From Lineus longissimus (lineage: Eukaryota; Nemertea; Pilidiophora; Heteronemertea; Lineidae), in contig NC_088308.1 in assembly GCF_910592395.1 (NCBI RefSeq), forward strand, positions 29,376,001 to 29,440,000: 64,000 bases of DNA, read 5' to 3'. Below are positions 47,151 to 58,832 of this stretch, in pieces. Position 1 is the first letter of the stretch. The number at the start of each line of letters is the position of its first letter. Under the pieces are notes generated by a model, which saw nothing but the letters and a program-made list of their open reading frames with translations, was not told the DNA's origin and searched no databases. The position numbers and the translations under genes were made by a program.

Positions 47151-49352
47151 TTAATCAAAGGATAACCTGTACACATACAGAGGCCATTGCAAACCGAAGG
47201 GGTCGTCTATGAAACCAACTTTAGACGGCACTCTTACTACATTTTTATCTTCCAAATGGCCCAAAGAGAAACCGTCAATAGAGTATTGCTTCAGCAGGGG
47301 AAAAGAGATAGCATGCTCTTGCGACATAACTACTACCATCGTGCATAAATGCACCTTCTGCTGTCGGAGCAACGATACTACCGGTAGAACTAATGATTGC
47401 GGAGGGAAAACGTACGGGTTTGCCTCCAAAGCAATGTCTTGGGCAAATACATTAATCCCCGCTGATTTTGGTGACGGACAAGGAGTAAAATGCTTTAAAG
47501 AGCTACCGCAGGATGCGCGCATGGCATTCGAATCTAGGGCCATGAGGTCCACCGAATGCGGGCCAAATTTTCCCTCTACTTGCGCCCAAGCCCATTCTGA
47601 CAACATTACGTCATGTATCAATTGACCTAGATGGCTTATCTGCAGGGTTTTGGGCAGAAGGGATATAAGAGAGCTTGAGACAAATGTTGGACTGAAAGAC
47701 GAACTGAAATATTTGCTTTATGATATCATTTAGGTTCGATGATTTAGAACCCTGGTTAGCCCACGCGCAGACTAAAGCCATGCTATCTGTGAGAACATCA
47801 ATTCTGTGATCTTTGACAGACGGGCCTAAAGCCTGCAAGGAATGGAGGAGAGCACCCGCCTCCTTCAAGTGAATCAAGTGACGATCATTGGAGTCCCAGA
47901 AATCAGACGTAGAGATACCTTTGGCGTCACCCCGAGTAACTACAGCCGCGTATTTATAAAGGGAGGCATCCGTCGCAATCACTATTTGTTTATGAAACTC
48001 CGGGCGCCAGGGATGACAACTATTCCAATCATCCAAAAAACGCCAATGGAGGATCTCAGTTTTCAATTTTCCAGACATTGAAACCGGCTTACTATTCCTC
48101 AATGCGCGCGAGATTGCCGAGTTCACTTCCCTTGTATACAAACTTGCCGCCGGAACTGCCATCAGCATAGAGATGCATTTTCCCGCAAAACGTTGCAAAG
48201 TTTTGACATCTACTTCTTTAGAGGCGAGGATTTGCTCACGAAGATCAATAAACTTTCTTTTCTCGTCTTCCGGCAAAATGTACGCCATTCTAATTGAATC
48301 AACTATAAAGCCTAGATGCCCAAGAAAGGTTGCCATGACAACATTTTGCCGAGTGCAAATGTATAGCCAAGCCTAGTGAGGAGTTGCAGCAAGGCATACC
48401 TGACGTTTTCAATAGGAATAGAATGCTTAGACGAGGCAGCAATTGATTCTGCCGCCCAACGGTCGTCAATATACAGCGTATTCTTTATCCCAAAATGCCT
48501 CAAATAATGAGTCGCAACTATTCCAATAGACTGGTATACACACGCGGATTCCTTCTATCCAAAAGGAAGCGTGGTCGGGACCATTAGGTACCCCGCAAAC
48601 TGGATTCCAAAATATGTTCTGCTTCCAGCAGTAAGAAAGACGTGATCATAACCAGATTTTTCATCTGTGGAGATCATCTTTGCCCCTTGGTCTACAAGCC
48701 TGAAAACATGGTTTAAAGTTTCCAGACTGAAAGAACAACTTTTCATCCATAAATTTAGGAAACGATCGTCATGACATAGGCGAGGCTTTGTTGGCTCTAC
48801 CGTAAGAGGCATAATGATGCTTGGAAGCTGAACGTCCCCCACTTTACCAAGAAGCTGCAGAGAACCATTTTCTAATCTACGTGTTAATTCCTTTGATATG
48901 AACTCTCCAAACTTTGCACAACTCTTTGAATTTTTAAAGTAACGAGAGGGAGGCTTTTCAGAATGAAAATTCTCCCCTTTAAAGCTTCCGTTAAATGGCA
49001 CCCAAAAATCGTTAATGTCCACACCATGTTCTATCCATTTTCTAACCTTTCCAACAGCGGGAACAGTCGGTTCTACAATCGAAATGATTTCATCCCATTT
49101 AACCATAAAATCATGCAACTGACCAGGTACGAAAAAATCCGGGTTTCTCAACGGCAAGGCAGCTATATCATATGATTCATCGCGTGGCATAATATCTTCA
49201 AATCGCGGGCAATTGTTGCGGGCCGGGAATTGAGCCTCTTGTCCCTCTACCGTCGTCCAAACTGGGGTTCGTGTATGGGAAGATATGGAAAGGGGATCAA
49301 ACTCCAGCTCATATTCCCAATCTGGGATATCAAACCCCAAAATGGCCTGCAA
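47151..49352 (-). pseudogene. Reverse transcriptase-RNase H of the YR element, broken
   Basis: RT palm motifs: STDEKSGYDHV (motif A Asp) and LPFG in 49352-48555, then YIDD (DNA 48462-48473) in 48503-48312. RNase H residues are seen in 48336-47611: ATDAS, EAGALLHSLQAL, LTDSMALVCAW and the NPADKPSR tail typical of DIRS-order RNase H. A last segment (47621-47151) with FGPHSVDLMALDSNA matches the domain that follows RNase H in this order. An in-frame TAG lies just after LPFG (about 48553), where Trp is usual. Frameshifts lie near 48320 and 47615. Catalytic residues are otherwise kept. It would copy the element's RNA into DNA. Confidence 0.85.
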
Positions 49353-49489
49353 AATGATATAAGCTCAACTTAGGATTTAGAAGGACAAAAGGCTCAACTC
49401 CCGACCCACGTGAAACCGAGGTTCCACTAGGACAGTTTATCCCGGGTCAAGAGAAGGAGCCTAGTTATTACCCAAATGCTTAACGGCCT

Positions 49490-50709
49490 TCATTTTATCG
49501 CAATCTCTAATGAAATGGTCATTTGAATTGCAGAAAAAGCATGCCATAGCGCCTCGACCTCCATACCCCCACCACGACCTCTTGAGCGCCTTGCGTTTGA
49601 ATATGAACCTCTGCCATAAGCACCTCTGTAAGAGTTACCCCCAAAAAGGGGGCCAAGGGCTTGGGAAATTGAGGCCAATGCCGATAGCTCCGGGTATAAA
49701 TTTGTAATCGGAGAAGGTGCAGAAACTCTAGGAGGGGGGGATGGAGATCTCTTAAGCTTTGGCGGCGAAACGGCAGCGGTTTCCTTCAAACATTTACTTA
49801 AGGCTTTCGAAACTATATCTGCTTCACCTCCGCCAACAACGGTGAGCGCTAACTTAGCCAAATCTACTCTGCCTTGGTTTCTTTTTGCCTGACGGTATAG
49901 ATCGTCGAAAATTGGCGCATCTTTGTCATTAACCGAGTTTGCCTCAGAGCTAACTCATCAAGATACAAAAGAATCAAACTCTCATTGGGCTCGTCCTGAG
50001 AGGCCAGCAAACGCACCTTTTCCCTCGCCACTTCCGATCGGTTTTCAATTCTAGGCTTCTTGGGAGGTTGCGGACAAGCTGGGGCGCTTGCAGCACTCTC
50101 TTCTACTGAAGTACCTCCGGTTTCTGAAAAAAGGAAAAGAATAGTATTGAAACCCTTTTATACAAAGCTTGACCGAAACGAGAGAACTATCCTATACACT
50201 TAAGCAAACCATGCTGGAATCAAGACGTACATACAACCCAAAATATGCAAATGAAGTTTTCTCTGAGGAAACTGCAATTTTACTAGGGTGAGAAATGCAA
50301 GAGACACTTTCATGTTAGCATGAAGACTCCAATAGGTATAAAAACTTCAAACGTCATATAACGAACGAATAGATATTACGTTAAAAATAGCATTTACCTT
50401 TAAAACCTGAGCAGAAGGCTGACCGAACTCGTTTGCCACAATAATTGTATAATGCAGAAGTAGGCATAATGCTTCGAAGTCGGCTTCCCAACTCACGAGT
50501 TTGAGTATTGACACTGAATCCTCTCCCGTTATTGTCTTGAACTCCCTTGCTATCTCCGACGGGGAAAGCGCAGACAACGGCTCACCAGCGACGTGGGCGA
50601 ACTCTTTTGGCGGGCATGCCGGATCCACTACCGCTAACTTTTTGATGAGGGGGAGAAAGTTTCTCCCCACCAAGGAGTGCTTTCTTTTCAACACCGTCGG
50701 CTGCACCAT
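49490..50709 (-). pseudogene. Gag-like protein of the YR element, broken
   Basis: Open segments in different frames: 50709-50347, about 50125-49870, then a frame running through 49861 to about 49545. The middle and last segments are rich in Pro, Arg, Gly and Ser. A CCHC knuckle, C-FF-C-NSND-H-FIRD-C, is encoded at 49541-49500 in a shifted frame right after the Arg/Gly-rich stretch, so a frameshift separates it from the rest. Between the first two segments is about 270 bp with GTAAAT at one end and a pyrimidine-rich CAG at the other, which could be an intron, although the phases do not match. Gag would bind the RNA. Confidence 0.6.
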
Positions 50710-50873
50710 CTAATGATAGAAACATATAAACATAAATGAAGGTATAGCAGACAACAGCTTGCAACAATTCTGCAACGCTGCGCACAGGCACCGCTTTCTA
50801 CCCCCCGACGTAAATTTCCACAGACTTCACTCAACGCATACATCAAAACGCCACTAACCCAAACCAGCATGCT

Positions 50874-51275
50874 GCCCCAGCCCGAAGGCTCGCAAGGCTA
50901 TTGCCCCAGCCCGAAGGCTCGCAAGGCTATTGCCCCAGCCCGAAGGCTCGCAAGGCTATTGCCCCAGCCCGTAGGCTCGCAAGGCTATTGCCCCAGCCCG
51001 AAGGCTCGCAAGGCTATTGCCCCAGCCCGAAGGCTCGCAAGGCTATTGCCCCAGCCCGAAGGCTCGCAAGGCTATTGCCCCAGCCCGTAGGCTCGCAAGG
51101 CTATTGCCCCAGCCCGTAAGCTCGCAAAGCTATTGCCCCAGCCCGAAGGCTCGCAAGGCTATTGCCCCAGCCCGAAGGCTCGCAAGGCTATTGCCCCAGC
51201 CCGAAGGCTCGCAAGGCTGGCCCCAGCTCAAGGCTCGCAAGGCTACACACTGCCCCAGCACAAAGGCTCGCATGG
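50874..51275. repeat. 29-bp minisatellite, about 13 copies, inside the YR element
   Basis: The unit contains CCCGAAGGCTCGCAAGGCTA then TTGCCCCAG, with one-base variants (GTAGG, GTAAG). The last two units are degenerate. Because 29 is not a multiple of 3, all frames stay open over three units, giving spurious low-complexity frames on both strands. Confidence 0.93.
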
Positions 51276-51557
51276 CAGAAAGACACATAGAGACATTCAC
51301 AATATACATGCCACGAAAATACGAGTAAAATCGGGAAAGACGAGAAAATATACAAATGGACAAATTGGACAACAAGAACCGACATAGGCATCGCCGACTA
51401 GACTAGAAACGAAATGCACAGGAAGATGCACAGCGCCTGCCTAAAATATAGGCCAAAAAGGCGTAGCCCGCTCAAACACCGAGCCTGCAGAAATCGGAAT
51501 AATAGAGAATACGAGAGTCTTACCATGAATTGAAGGGGAACGACCAAGCGCAATGAG
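51276..51557 (-). other. 5' region of the YR element
   Basis: Between the A1 repeat and the 29-bp minisatellite. No coding feature recognised. Confidence 0.5.
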
Positions 51558-51636
51558 GCGCAAATGCCAAGTGCTCGAATAGGCCAGGGTCTGGTGCTTT
51601 TATACCTTCTTCGATAATAGAGTTCAATGAGGGTGT
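51558..51636 (-). repeat. Split direct repeat A1 (outer, 79 bp)
   Basis: Identical by eye to A2 at 45341-45419. Its outer edge (51636) marks the 5' end of the element on minus. Confidence 0.9.
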
Positions 51637-51747
51637 GTCGAGCCTCTTCAGAAATAGCGGATGTCCACGACTGAATTACTTTTAAATCAAGATCATCCTT
51701 TTGACTTTTGTTCACCGTAGTTGACAGAATCGGCTGTAGATAGTGTA

Positions 51748-52266
51748 TTATAACATCCACATGTCATGCTTCCTTACCACATGAAACCTACTAAAGCTTG
51801 GTGCCAACCTGACTATGACCAGATCAGCAGTACAAAATATACAAATTATGCTATGATCCACTCGTATAAGGCTGGCACAACAAATGCAGTGACCATGACG
51901 AGCACGGCATGAAAGCACCAGAACGATTCTAAAATGACATGACGTAAGTCGTTCAACTGATGTTACCAACGCTCCCAATAAAAACTGCGCATTCAAGACT
52001 CGTGGAGCTTCAAGATCAGACGCGACGAGCACAGGCCACGCCACATTTTCTAAGCACAGGCCACGCCACGCAATGGTAAGACAGATTCGGTCTTTGGCAT
52101 AACTCTGGCATATCCCAACCTCCACTTCTGTAAATGAGCACACATCCAATTCCGAATTCCGATTTCCAAGAAATTTGCCGTTTTCCTCAACAACCAAGAA
52201 GCCAATGACGGCTGCGCACTGAATCATTCCTGTCCAGTCCTCGCCACATGCGAACTCCTGCTTCAT
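51748..52266 (-). CDS. Hypothetical open frame, 172 codons
   Basis: Uninterrupted from ATG at 52266 to a stop at 51748. The predicted protein is rich in Val, Ile, Leu and Cys with no motif I recognise, and no signal peptide or membrane segment is clear. It lies outside the YR element in single-copy-looking DNA, apart from a small CAGGCCACGCCAC duplication near 52025-52070. It may be part of an unknown gene, an old element, or chance. Confidence 0.2.
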   Translation of the reverse strand: MKQEFACGEDWTGMIQCAAVIGFLVVEENGKFLGNRNSELDVCSFTEVEVGICQSYAKDRICLTIAWRGLCLENVAWPVLVASDLEAPRVLNAQFLLGALVTSVERLTSCHFRIVLVLSCRARHGHCICCASLIRVDHSIICIFCTADLVIVRLAPSFSRFHVVRKHDMWML

Positions 52267-52624
52267 TTCAGTATGCCAAGCAGTTTTTGAATTTCGTCTT
52301 ACTCCAAAGATTTATCCCCCCCCCCCCTTCAATTCAAAATATTTCCCCTCATTTGGCTGCAGAAAAGACTTCGTGGCCGAACTCCACGTGTCCTTTTGTT
52401 CGTGAGGTTTAGACAGTTTCGGTTGGTTTTGGATCTCGTTAGTGAGGTTCCGCAACACTCCCGAATGACGACGAGGTATTCTTTGTTTTCGTGACGAATT
52501 CTTTTATGATTTTGTTCGAATTCGTCAAGAACACCTCAAAATTCGCACCGTAAGCTTCTGGGCCTTCACTCGGAACAAGTTTCTAGAGCTCGTGTTACCG
52601 TTACTATCACTTTTATCATTGCAG

Positions 52625-52795
52625 ATGCCCCAAGCCAAGTTCTCTAATGCAACCGACCATGAATGATGTCTATCGCGAGGTGAAGGGTATGTATAGAGTG
52701 ATATGTATGTGTGATTAGCTGGGGGAGAGGGTTTGGGGGGGGGCGTGGGATGTGGGAGGTTGTCGAGGGGATGAGTATGGGTGCGGGTATGTGCC

Positions 52796-52826
<31 letters not shown>

Positions 52827-55261
52827 TTGGTTGATCTATGTCCTGTATTTTTTTGCGTTTTCTGTGTCTTTTGCATTAGTTGTGATGTTTACTCTCCAAT
52901 TCCATTTACAGAAGGTCCATTCCGCGGACTCCGTATGGAAGGCGTGTGCCAAGCAGCCGGCCGACGACGTGGCGGAGTCCAAAGCACGGTACGCTTTGTG
53001 TCTCTTGTCGGGCGCCCCTAGGGGACCCTGTCGTTCGGTTCTACGACTGAGGGGGTTCAGCATGAGGGCGTGTCGTCTTCGTTCATTTTGCCATTTCAAC
53101 GCGAAAAAGAGAGGTTTTTATATTAAATAGGCCTTCCCTCTCTTACGCTGTTGAAGGGCTTAAGAAAGTTGACGACATGGTGCGGGATGGAGTCCGGGAC
53201 GGGCTCCGGACTCGCCTTTGCCGTTAATCAGACGGCTCGCACTTAACTTGATGGGTTAACCCTCTATGCTCTCCGGCGGCAGTCGTAGAAGATCAGGCAC
53301 TGAAGTAGATGATATTACAACAAACAGGTGAGATTCACATTTTGTTAAGTCATTGATGTTTGCGCAATTTTAGCTCTTTGACCGATTCTCCCCCGAGATG
53401 ATTGAAACATCCAGAAAAAAATTTGAAAGATTATACGAGATCCTACTCCAAGTTAGATCGTTACATTTCCCGCACTGTTTGAGACTTGTTTATGATTGGG
53501 ATAATCGTCTTACTTCCCAGCCTCCAGCAACAACCCATGCAAAGTGAGCAACGCAATCTCACGTCATACCTTCGACAGCCATTATGTGCATTGCGCATGA
53601 CGTCATCACAATTAGTACACTACCTGGTCACAACATAGTGATCTTCACCTTGTGACACCTAGACGCAAGGACCCAACGCGACGCGTAGCGGCAAAATTGG
53701 CATCATGCCTAGTCTCTCAAAGGCAGCACAGTTCGCAATAGCAGACGTCACTACAGTATAGTACCCCCTCACACTCAGAAACCACCAAAGCCCACCCCTT
53801 CCTGCTACCTTAATACTTCTGGTTTATTCAATACATGTAAGATCTTTTCCCACTGAATCCGTTTCCATTTACAGCATCGACGGAAAGACCACCTCCGAAT
53901 GGAAGGAAGAGGGTCGGTGCGATGGGGCATGCTTGAAGAGGGCTGAAGATGCACGATCGTGGCGTGACAGACGTCTGGGGATGGATTCGGACGCGAGCAA
54001 GATGTGTGCCGCATTTAGGGTAACTTCATTTCATTATTTTTGAACCCAATTTTAAAAATTTATGAGCGATTTAAATCGTTAAGATTCTTTTCAGGAAGAG
54101 CATCCGGGAGACCAGTGCGAAGCAAGATCCATCTTGCAGAGCCAAGAACACCGCAGAGAGCCCAGCGTGACGCAGACCCCACTATACAGAGGTTTGAACA
54201 TGATCCCAGTTTGAACACGACAAGGACTTGGTGAGTAGATAGAGGCGAATTTAGCTCTCATCACAGTGAGCATACACGGGCAAAAATATATAAATAGATT
54301 CTATATAGATTTTGTGTTTACCATTTCTATATAGCTTTACAGATTCTTTATAGAAATTTCTGCCTGTGTAGCTGTAGGTGCTTGAAGGAGTAGGCTGACA
54401 TGACCTTGACCAGGGAAGCAAAATGGTACCATTTAGAACCGTTCATTTTGGATTGATCCCTTAGGACCATTTTATTGGATGCCAGATATTCGAGTGATCT
54501 ACTGAGCCCTTCAATTGGCTGGCCGCCATTTCCCGTAATTTGAAAGCGCATCCACTATACCATACTATGCAGCACAGCTTGTTTACAAATTGTCTTGACG
54601 TCTTCAAATATCTGCCGTGACTTTGACTTTCAGGACAACAGCCGTGCCTGGCCACCTGACACGATCCTGCCAAGGGAAGCGGTTGTGCCGTTATCTTTTG
54701 ATCGATTCCAAACGGCCAGACAGCCGATGGAGAATGCTGCAGTGTTACTTCAGGTAAGCGGCCAGACAGCCGATGGAGAATGCTGCAGTGTTACTTCAGG
54801 TAAGCAGTAGAACCGATTTATTTGTTCTTGACTCTTGAAAATCAAAGATTGATCTGCTCACAGAGTCATCAGCTCCTTGAAAAGTTTCATTTGAAAATAA
54901 TGAGAATGCTCTAAACATGCAAACTGTAGCAAGCGACGTCGGGACGAAGGCTGAAGAGCCCTCACCATGAAACCGCAGTTGTATGGAATAGTAAAATACG
55001 ACGAAAGACGTGCAACAAAGGGTTTCAGTGGGGGAAACTTAGGAAAACGTGTCAAATCTTTTTTTCAGTATTCCCAAAAGATGGGTAACACCAGAAAAAG
55101 GGAACCACTCGGCTCGAACTGCTGGAAATGACACAGAAGTGAAAGTCCTCGTCCGGAGCCGGCATCACCACATCCAGGTCACAGGATATTCATCACCACG
55201 ACCAGGGCGTAGCTCCAACTGCTGGAAATGACACTCTCAAGGATGTGCATTGTAACTGGAG
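52625..55261 (+). CDS. Candidate spliced gene of unknown function (exon chain)
   Basis: Exon-like segments with good splice sites: 52625-52686, 52912-52988, 53283-53327, 53875-54019, 54095-54230, 54634-54753, 55069-55261. Acceptors are TTTACAG, TTTTCAG or TTTCAG; donors are GTATGT, GTACGC, GTGAG, GTAAC, GTGAG, GTAAGC, GTAAGG. Segments 2 to 5 share one frame if joined (reading KVHSADSVWKA.., then RRRSGTEVDD.., then SIDGKTTSEWKEE..) with a stop near the end of segment 5. Segments 5 to 7 share a different frame, open until TGA near 55228. No family is recognised and both frames cannot be right together. This may be alternative splicing, an annotation trap or a long non-coding RNA. Confidence 0.3.
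52799..52828. repeat. (GT)n microsatellite
   Basis: A GTGTGT run of about 28 bp in a G/T-rich segment, within a putative intron. Confidence 0.9.
54273..54370. mobile_element. 98-bp MITE-like inverted repeat
   Basis: TACACGGGCAAAAAT at the left and ATTTCTGCCTGTGTA at the right are inverted copies (13 of 15). The AT-rich interior has TAGATTCTATATAG. No clear target duplication. Confidence 0.5.
54713..54804. repeat. 46-bp tandem duplication spanning an exon end and its splice donor
   Basis: CGGCCAGACAGCCGATGGAG through TTCAGGTAAG occurs at 54713 and 54759. Both copies include CAG|GTAAGC, so two identical donors lie 46 bp apart. Confidence 0.9.
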
Positions 55262-55860
55262 GTAAGGATCACAACGTACATGTACATGTTTCAAGTCAAT
55301 ACCTATATTACAACAGTGGGGCGATTGTCTGACTCTATATACGCTCTAAACTCGGCAGATATATAACATAACGTCTGGACAAAAGCTGATAACTTGCAAA
55401 TTAAAGGGGTTATTTAAAGACACCTCCGTCCACCCATTTAAGAAAATGGAAATTGCAGCCAGGTTCAACAGAAAAGATGATAAGTTGTTAAGATGGGCTT
55501 CTTTGCCAATGACGATGTTCATTTTGAAGACACTTCTCGCACTGTATGAAGATTTGCAATGGTTTGATACTTTTGTAGGTTGCAGAGAGTTTGCACCACC
55601 ACACGCAGTCCTGGATGGAAACAGAATTTATGATCTAATCAAATGGAAGACCGCAATTGTCCTGAGATGACGAGGTTAAGTAGAAGTGAGTTAGCCTTTA
55701 GGGCGGAGTGTAAGAGCCTAAAACGGCCAGCTGACATGACCTTCCAAAGGAAAGCAAAATTTGTGCCATTCGAGCCTCCGATTGATCACCTCTACATCCA
55801 CCCAGTAGATGAACACAATACTCTGAGTAATGTTGCAGTATGTTATAACAACAAAGATAT
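55262..55860 (+). other. Unassigned, with an unrecognised 74-codon frame
   Basis: An open frame at 55446-55670 (starting MEIAARFNRKDDKLLRW) and one at 55643-55897 have no known motif. They could be parts of the candidate gene upstream, but no splice chain was established. Confidence 0.25.
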
Positions 55861-56022
55861 CAAATACATTTCCAACTTGAAAAATTCTAAAGGTTAGTTA
55901 TGGAGTGTCTGCAAGAAGCACTTGAATACGCCGACCAATTTCAAATACATTTCCAACTTAAAAAATTCTAAAGGTTAGTTATGGAGTGTCTGCAAGAAGC
56001 ACTTGAATACGCCGACCAATTT
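55861..56022. repeat. 81-bp perfect-like tandem duplication
   Basis: CAAATACATTTCCAACTT begins at 55861 and again at 55942; the copies differ at a G/A position. Ends ..GCCGACCAATTT. Confidence 0.93.
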
Positions 56023-57198
56023 CATCTGATTGGCAATGTACTTCTATTTTCAGTTGTCCACAGACGTGCACGGATAATGAAAGTCTTGTACATCCAGGGG
56101 ACGGAAGAGGTATACCGGGGCTCAGTACGCATACCAATCCTGGAACAGACTCTCTCGATAACACACGTGTTTACATGCACAGACGTTTTCATCGCGTATC
56201 GTATTCTTAAACGCAAACACAATTCTTAGTTCAGATTGAATCGCAAACGAAGGATTCGCGAAAGCCACGGACCATCGCTAGACTATTTTATTTTCTTCGC
56301 TCAGATCGAACTGTTGAAAATGTGGATTATATTTATGTACTTCATTTGAACCACAAACGAAGGATTTGGACAAGACGCGTACCTCTAACCCCTTCATTTG
56401 ACGAGACGTGATACCAATCTCACAGGCACTGGATGACGGCATGCTTCAGGAATCTCTTTACGACTGATGCCATGTGACGACGGGGGCACATCTTGAAGGT
56501 AATGCCAACAGATATACACTATCTCCGGAACTATAACACCAGATAACTCCACTCTGAGCCAGACTTCCAATAACGACCTGACCAGCCTAGGCCTGGACCT
56601 CAAGTTTTGCTATTTGACCAGGTGTGACTGATATGCCTTTCTCGGCATTTGCTAGGGTCATCAATATTCACCATTAAGGTGGGCCTAGTGACTTCTCATT
56701 GTCTGGTGTTATAGTTCCGGATCCGAAGATAAGAGTATTTCGATATTATCATAACAAGCCTATTTGGGTGAATACCACATATCGTGTAATCTCCAGCCTT
56801 CCAGAAAGCTAGCAACACCAACAACCGAGCTTCTGATCGTGAAATGTGAATTCTAGCATTACAAGTCTCGCTGAGACAGCTGTGAATCATTCGATAAACG
56901 TACAATTGCAACAAGGCTCACATGGACGATTTCATGAGAAAACAGCACGCTGATTACACACAGAACAAATCAGTAGTTAAACGAAATGTATTATTCATGC
57001 GAAACCTCAAAGTCTAGTCTAACTTTGTACCAATCGTATAAAGCATGACCAAGAACGTGCATAAGCAAAATTTTCGCCAATTTTTGTGCTAGCCATTTTC
57101 AGGCTTACTTTGCGTGATTCTCTCTGAAATGGTCTGTGGGCATTGAGCTTTTCATCTATTGCACTGTCTGTGATACATAATGTGTTTTTCTTTTCAGC
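56023..57198. other. Unassigned stretch
   Basis: No gene recognised. A strong-looking acceptor (CTATTTTCAG) ends near 56053. A 19-bp inverted pair, TCCGGAACTATAACACCAG at 56524-56542 and its complement at 56703-56721, is the only clear structure. Confidence 0.35.
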
Positions 57199-57503
57199 AA
57201 GATGACACAATGGATGTGGAACCCTCGGCCCCTGAACGATTGTCGCTATGGGAGTCATTAGCAACAGACTTTCTCTGGTGTAGTATTGTACATTCGCTAC
57301 CTGTAGGCCTCTGCAGAAGGATACGTTGTATTTTATCGAAATATCTGATTGAAAGGTGGTTTCATTCCAAATCTCAATATCATCCGATGGCAAAAAGCCT
57401 ACTTCCATTTTGTGGCCGTGACAAAATGTCGGAACACACTTGGAAGGTCTTTAAAATACTTTCCATCAGTCATCGTCGGTCACTCCTCCTAGATGATTGT
57501 TGA
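57199..57503 (+). CDS. Possible terminal exon, unknown product
   Basis: A pyrimidine-rich acceptor (TTTTTCTTTTCAG) precedes an open stretch of about 100 codons beginning QDDTMDVEPSAPERLSLW and ending at a TGA at 57501-57503. No domain recognised. No partner exon could be proven. Chance is possible. Confidence 0.2.
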
Positions 57504-58678
57504 TTAAGAACCAGAACCAGATCCAAATAAGTCAAGGTTCTGATGTACCAGGTCAAAATTTACTATCGAGCTGTTAAAAGTTACTTCATTTTTCTCCAAA
57601 ATCACCAAATTGATCAGATATTTCAATTTTCCCATCGAATGAGACATGGGGTCCACGTGATTCTGGTTGGTTCGACCCCAGCCAACCAGAACATGTGTTG
57701 TCTTTGATGGAACCGTAGGCCTTATGAACTTTCTCGATCCATTCAGTACCACGAACACCTGCGTTTATTCCAATCAACTTCAGAGACCTGATAGTGCCGG
57801 TCTCCATTTGGGACAGATATGAAATTGGCAAACTCTAGCCTCCATTTTATACAAGTATCTTAAATTTCCTTAAACACGGTAATTATCCGGGTGCCTTTCA
57901 TTCTTGGTTTCATCAATGATATGATAACAAAGGTTATCCCCAAGACCAAAACAAATGCAAAAGAATCGGGCAAATTCATTTCCAAATTTTGAGATTTCGT
58001 TGAAATATTTTGTTGATTGAAATTTTTCCAAAATATTCCAAATTGATGTTGGTTCCTGACTTTGCGGTCAAGTGGAAGAGGAGCTCAGTCTTTTCATGAT
58101 AATTAGTCCAGAAAGATTCATCTTGTTTCTTCCTGTGAGTTATAAAGATAACAACTGCCCCATCAAGAAGTTTCCTGTGGTACAGAATGGGTCAAGCAAG
58201 CTGTCGCCAACATCAACGTCAATGTCTGACGTTTTATGTATTAATATGTTTGTATAATGATACAATATGTGAAATTTACATATAAAAGCCATAATACATG
58301 TAAAGGTGAATTCAAAAAGTTACTTCTATTGTTAAACTCGTCCAAAGCAACCGCTTTTGTCATGCAAATGAGAAGACTGATCTGAACGCCTGATCTAGAC
58401 GGCCCCTTTTGTCATGCAAATGAGATCACAGCACGGTCCTGTTGAACATGACGAAATTGGTTCTTTTGTTATTTAAATAACCCACTAACCGATGTCGTGC
58501 TTTTTCGGATCAATGAGGTCAAGGTTCGTGACCTGAATACACCACAGTAGTTCACCTTGCTTGCATTTACAATGGTTGTCGCTGCATGCGACTCAATTTA
58601 TGTTTTTTTTCTGATCAAAAACTATATAGATATTCTAGTGGAAAATGGTTTCCCAAACAAAATGAACATAAACATAAG
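57504..58678. other. Unassigned stretch
   Basis: No gene or repeat family recognised. A TTTTGTCATGCAAATGAGA word occurs twice (about 58355 and 58408), a short duplication containing an octamer-like ATGCAAAT. Confidence 0.35.
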
Positions 58679-58832
58679 GGGCCAAATTTACAAAGGGTGT
58701 TTAGCTTAAAACAGCGTTTAATGTCTGAATAGACAGATCAGGGCCTTGCAGGGTTTCTTCATGAAAACCGCATTAGGCCCTGAAACTGATTATGTAGAAT
58801 TTACTCTTAAACACCCTTCGTAAATTCGGCCC
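58679..58832. mobile_element. 154-bp MITE-like inverted repeat
   Basis: GGGCCAAATTTACAAAGGG at the left and CCCTTCGTAAATTCGGCCC at the right are inverted copies with about two mismatches, extending into GTGTTTA/TAAACAC. An inner pair CAGGGCCT/AGGCCCTG also pairs. Typical size for a MITE; target duplication not clear. Confidence 0.6.

Larger units (their letters stand above)
45017..51636 (-). mobile_element. Tyrosine-recombinase retrotransposon (PAT/Ngaro type), decayed, ~6.6 kb
   Basis: On minus the order is terminal repeat A1, gag, reverse transcriptase, RNase H, a post-RNase H domain, tyrosine recombinase, then repeats B1-A2 and B2. This is the split direct repeat layout of PAT/Ngaro members of the DIRS order, which integrate through a recombinase and a circular intermediate and leave no target duplication. 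A copies are 79 bp and B copies 61 bp, each pair matching by eye. The coding part has at least six frameshifts and one in-frame stop, so this copy is probably not autonomous. A 29-bp minisatellite has expanded in its 5' part. Confidence 0.85.

Noticed and set aside
50869-51387. Overlapping frames with repeating Pro/Ser/Gly or Ala/Arg/Leu residues
   Set aside because: They come from a 29-bp repeat read in all frames, so they are artefacts of the minisatellite.
53598-53605. CRE-type TGACGTCA promoter element
   Set aside because: A perfect octamer, but isolated, with no supported gene start nearby.
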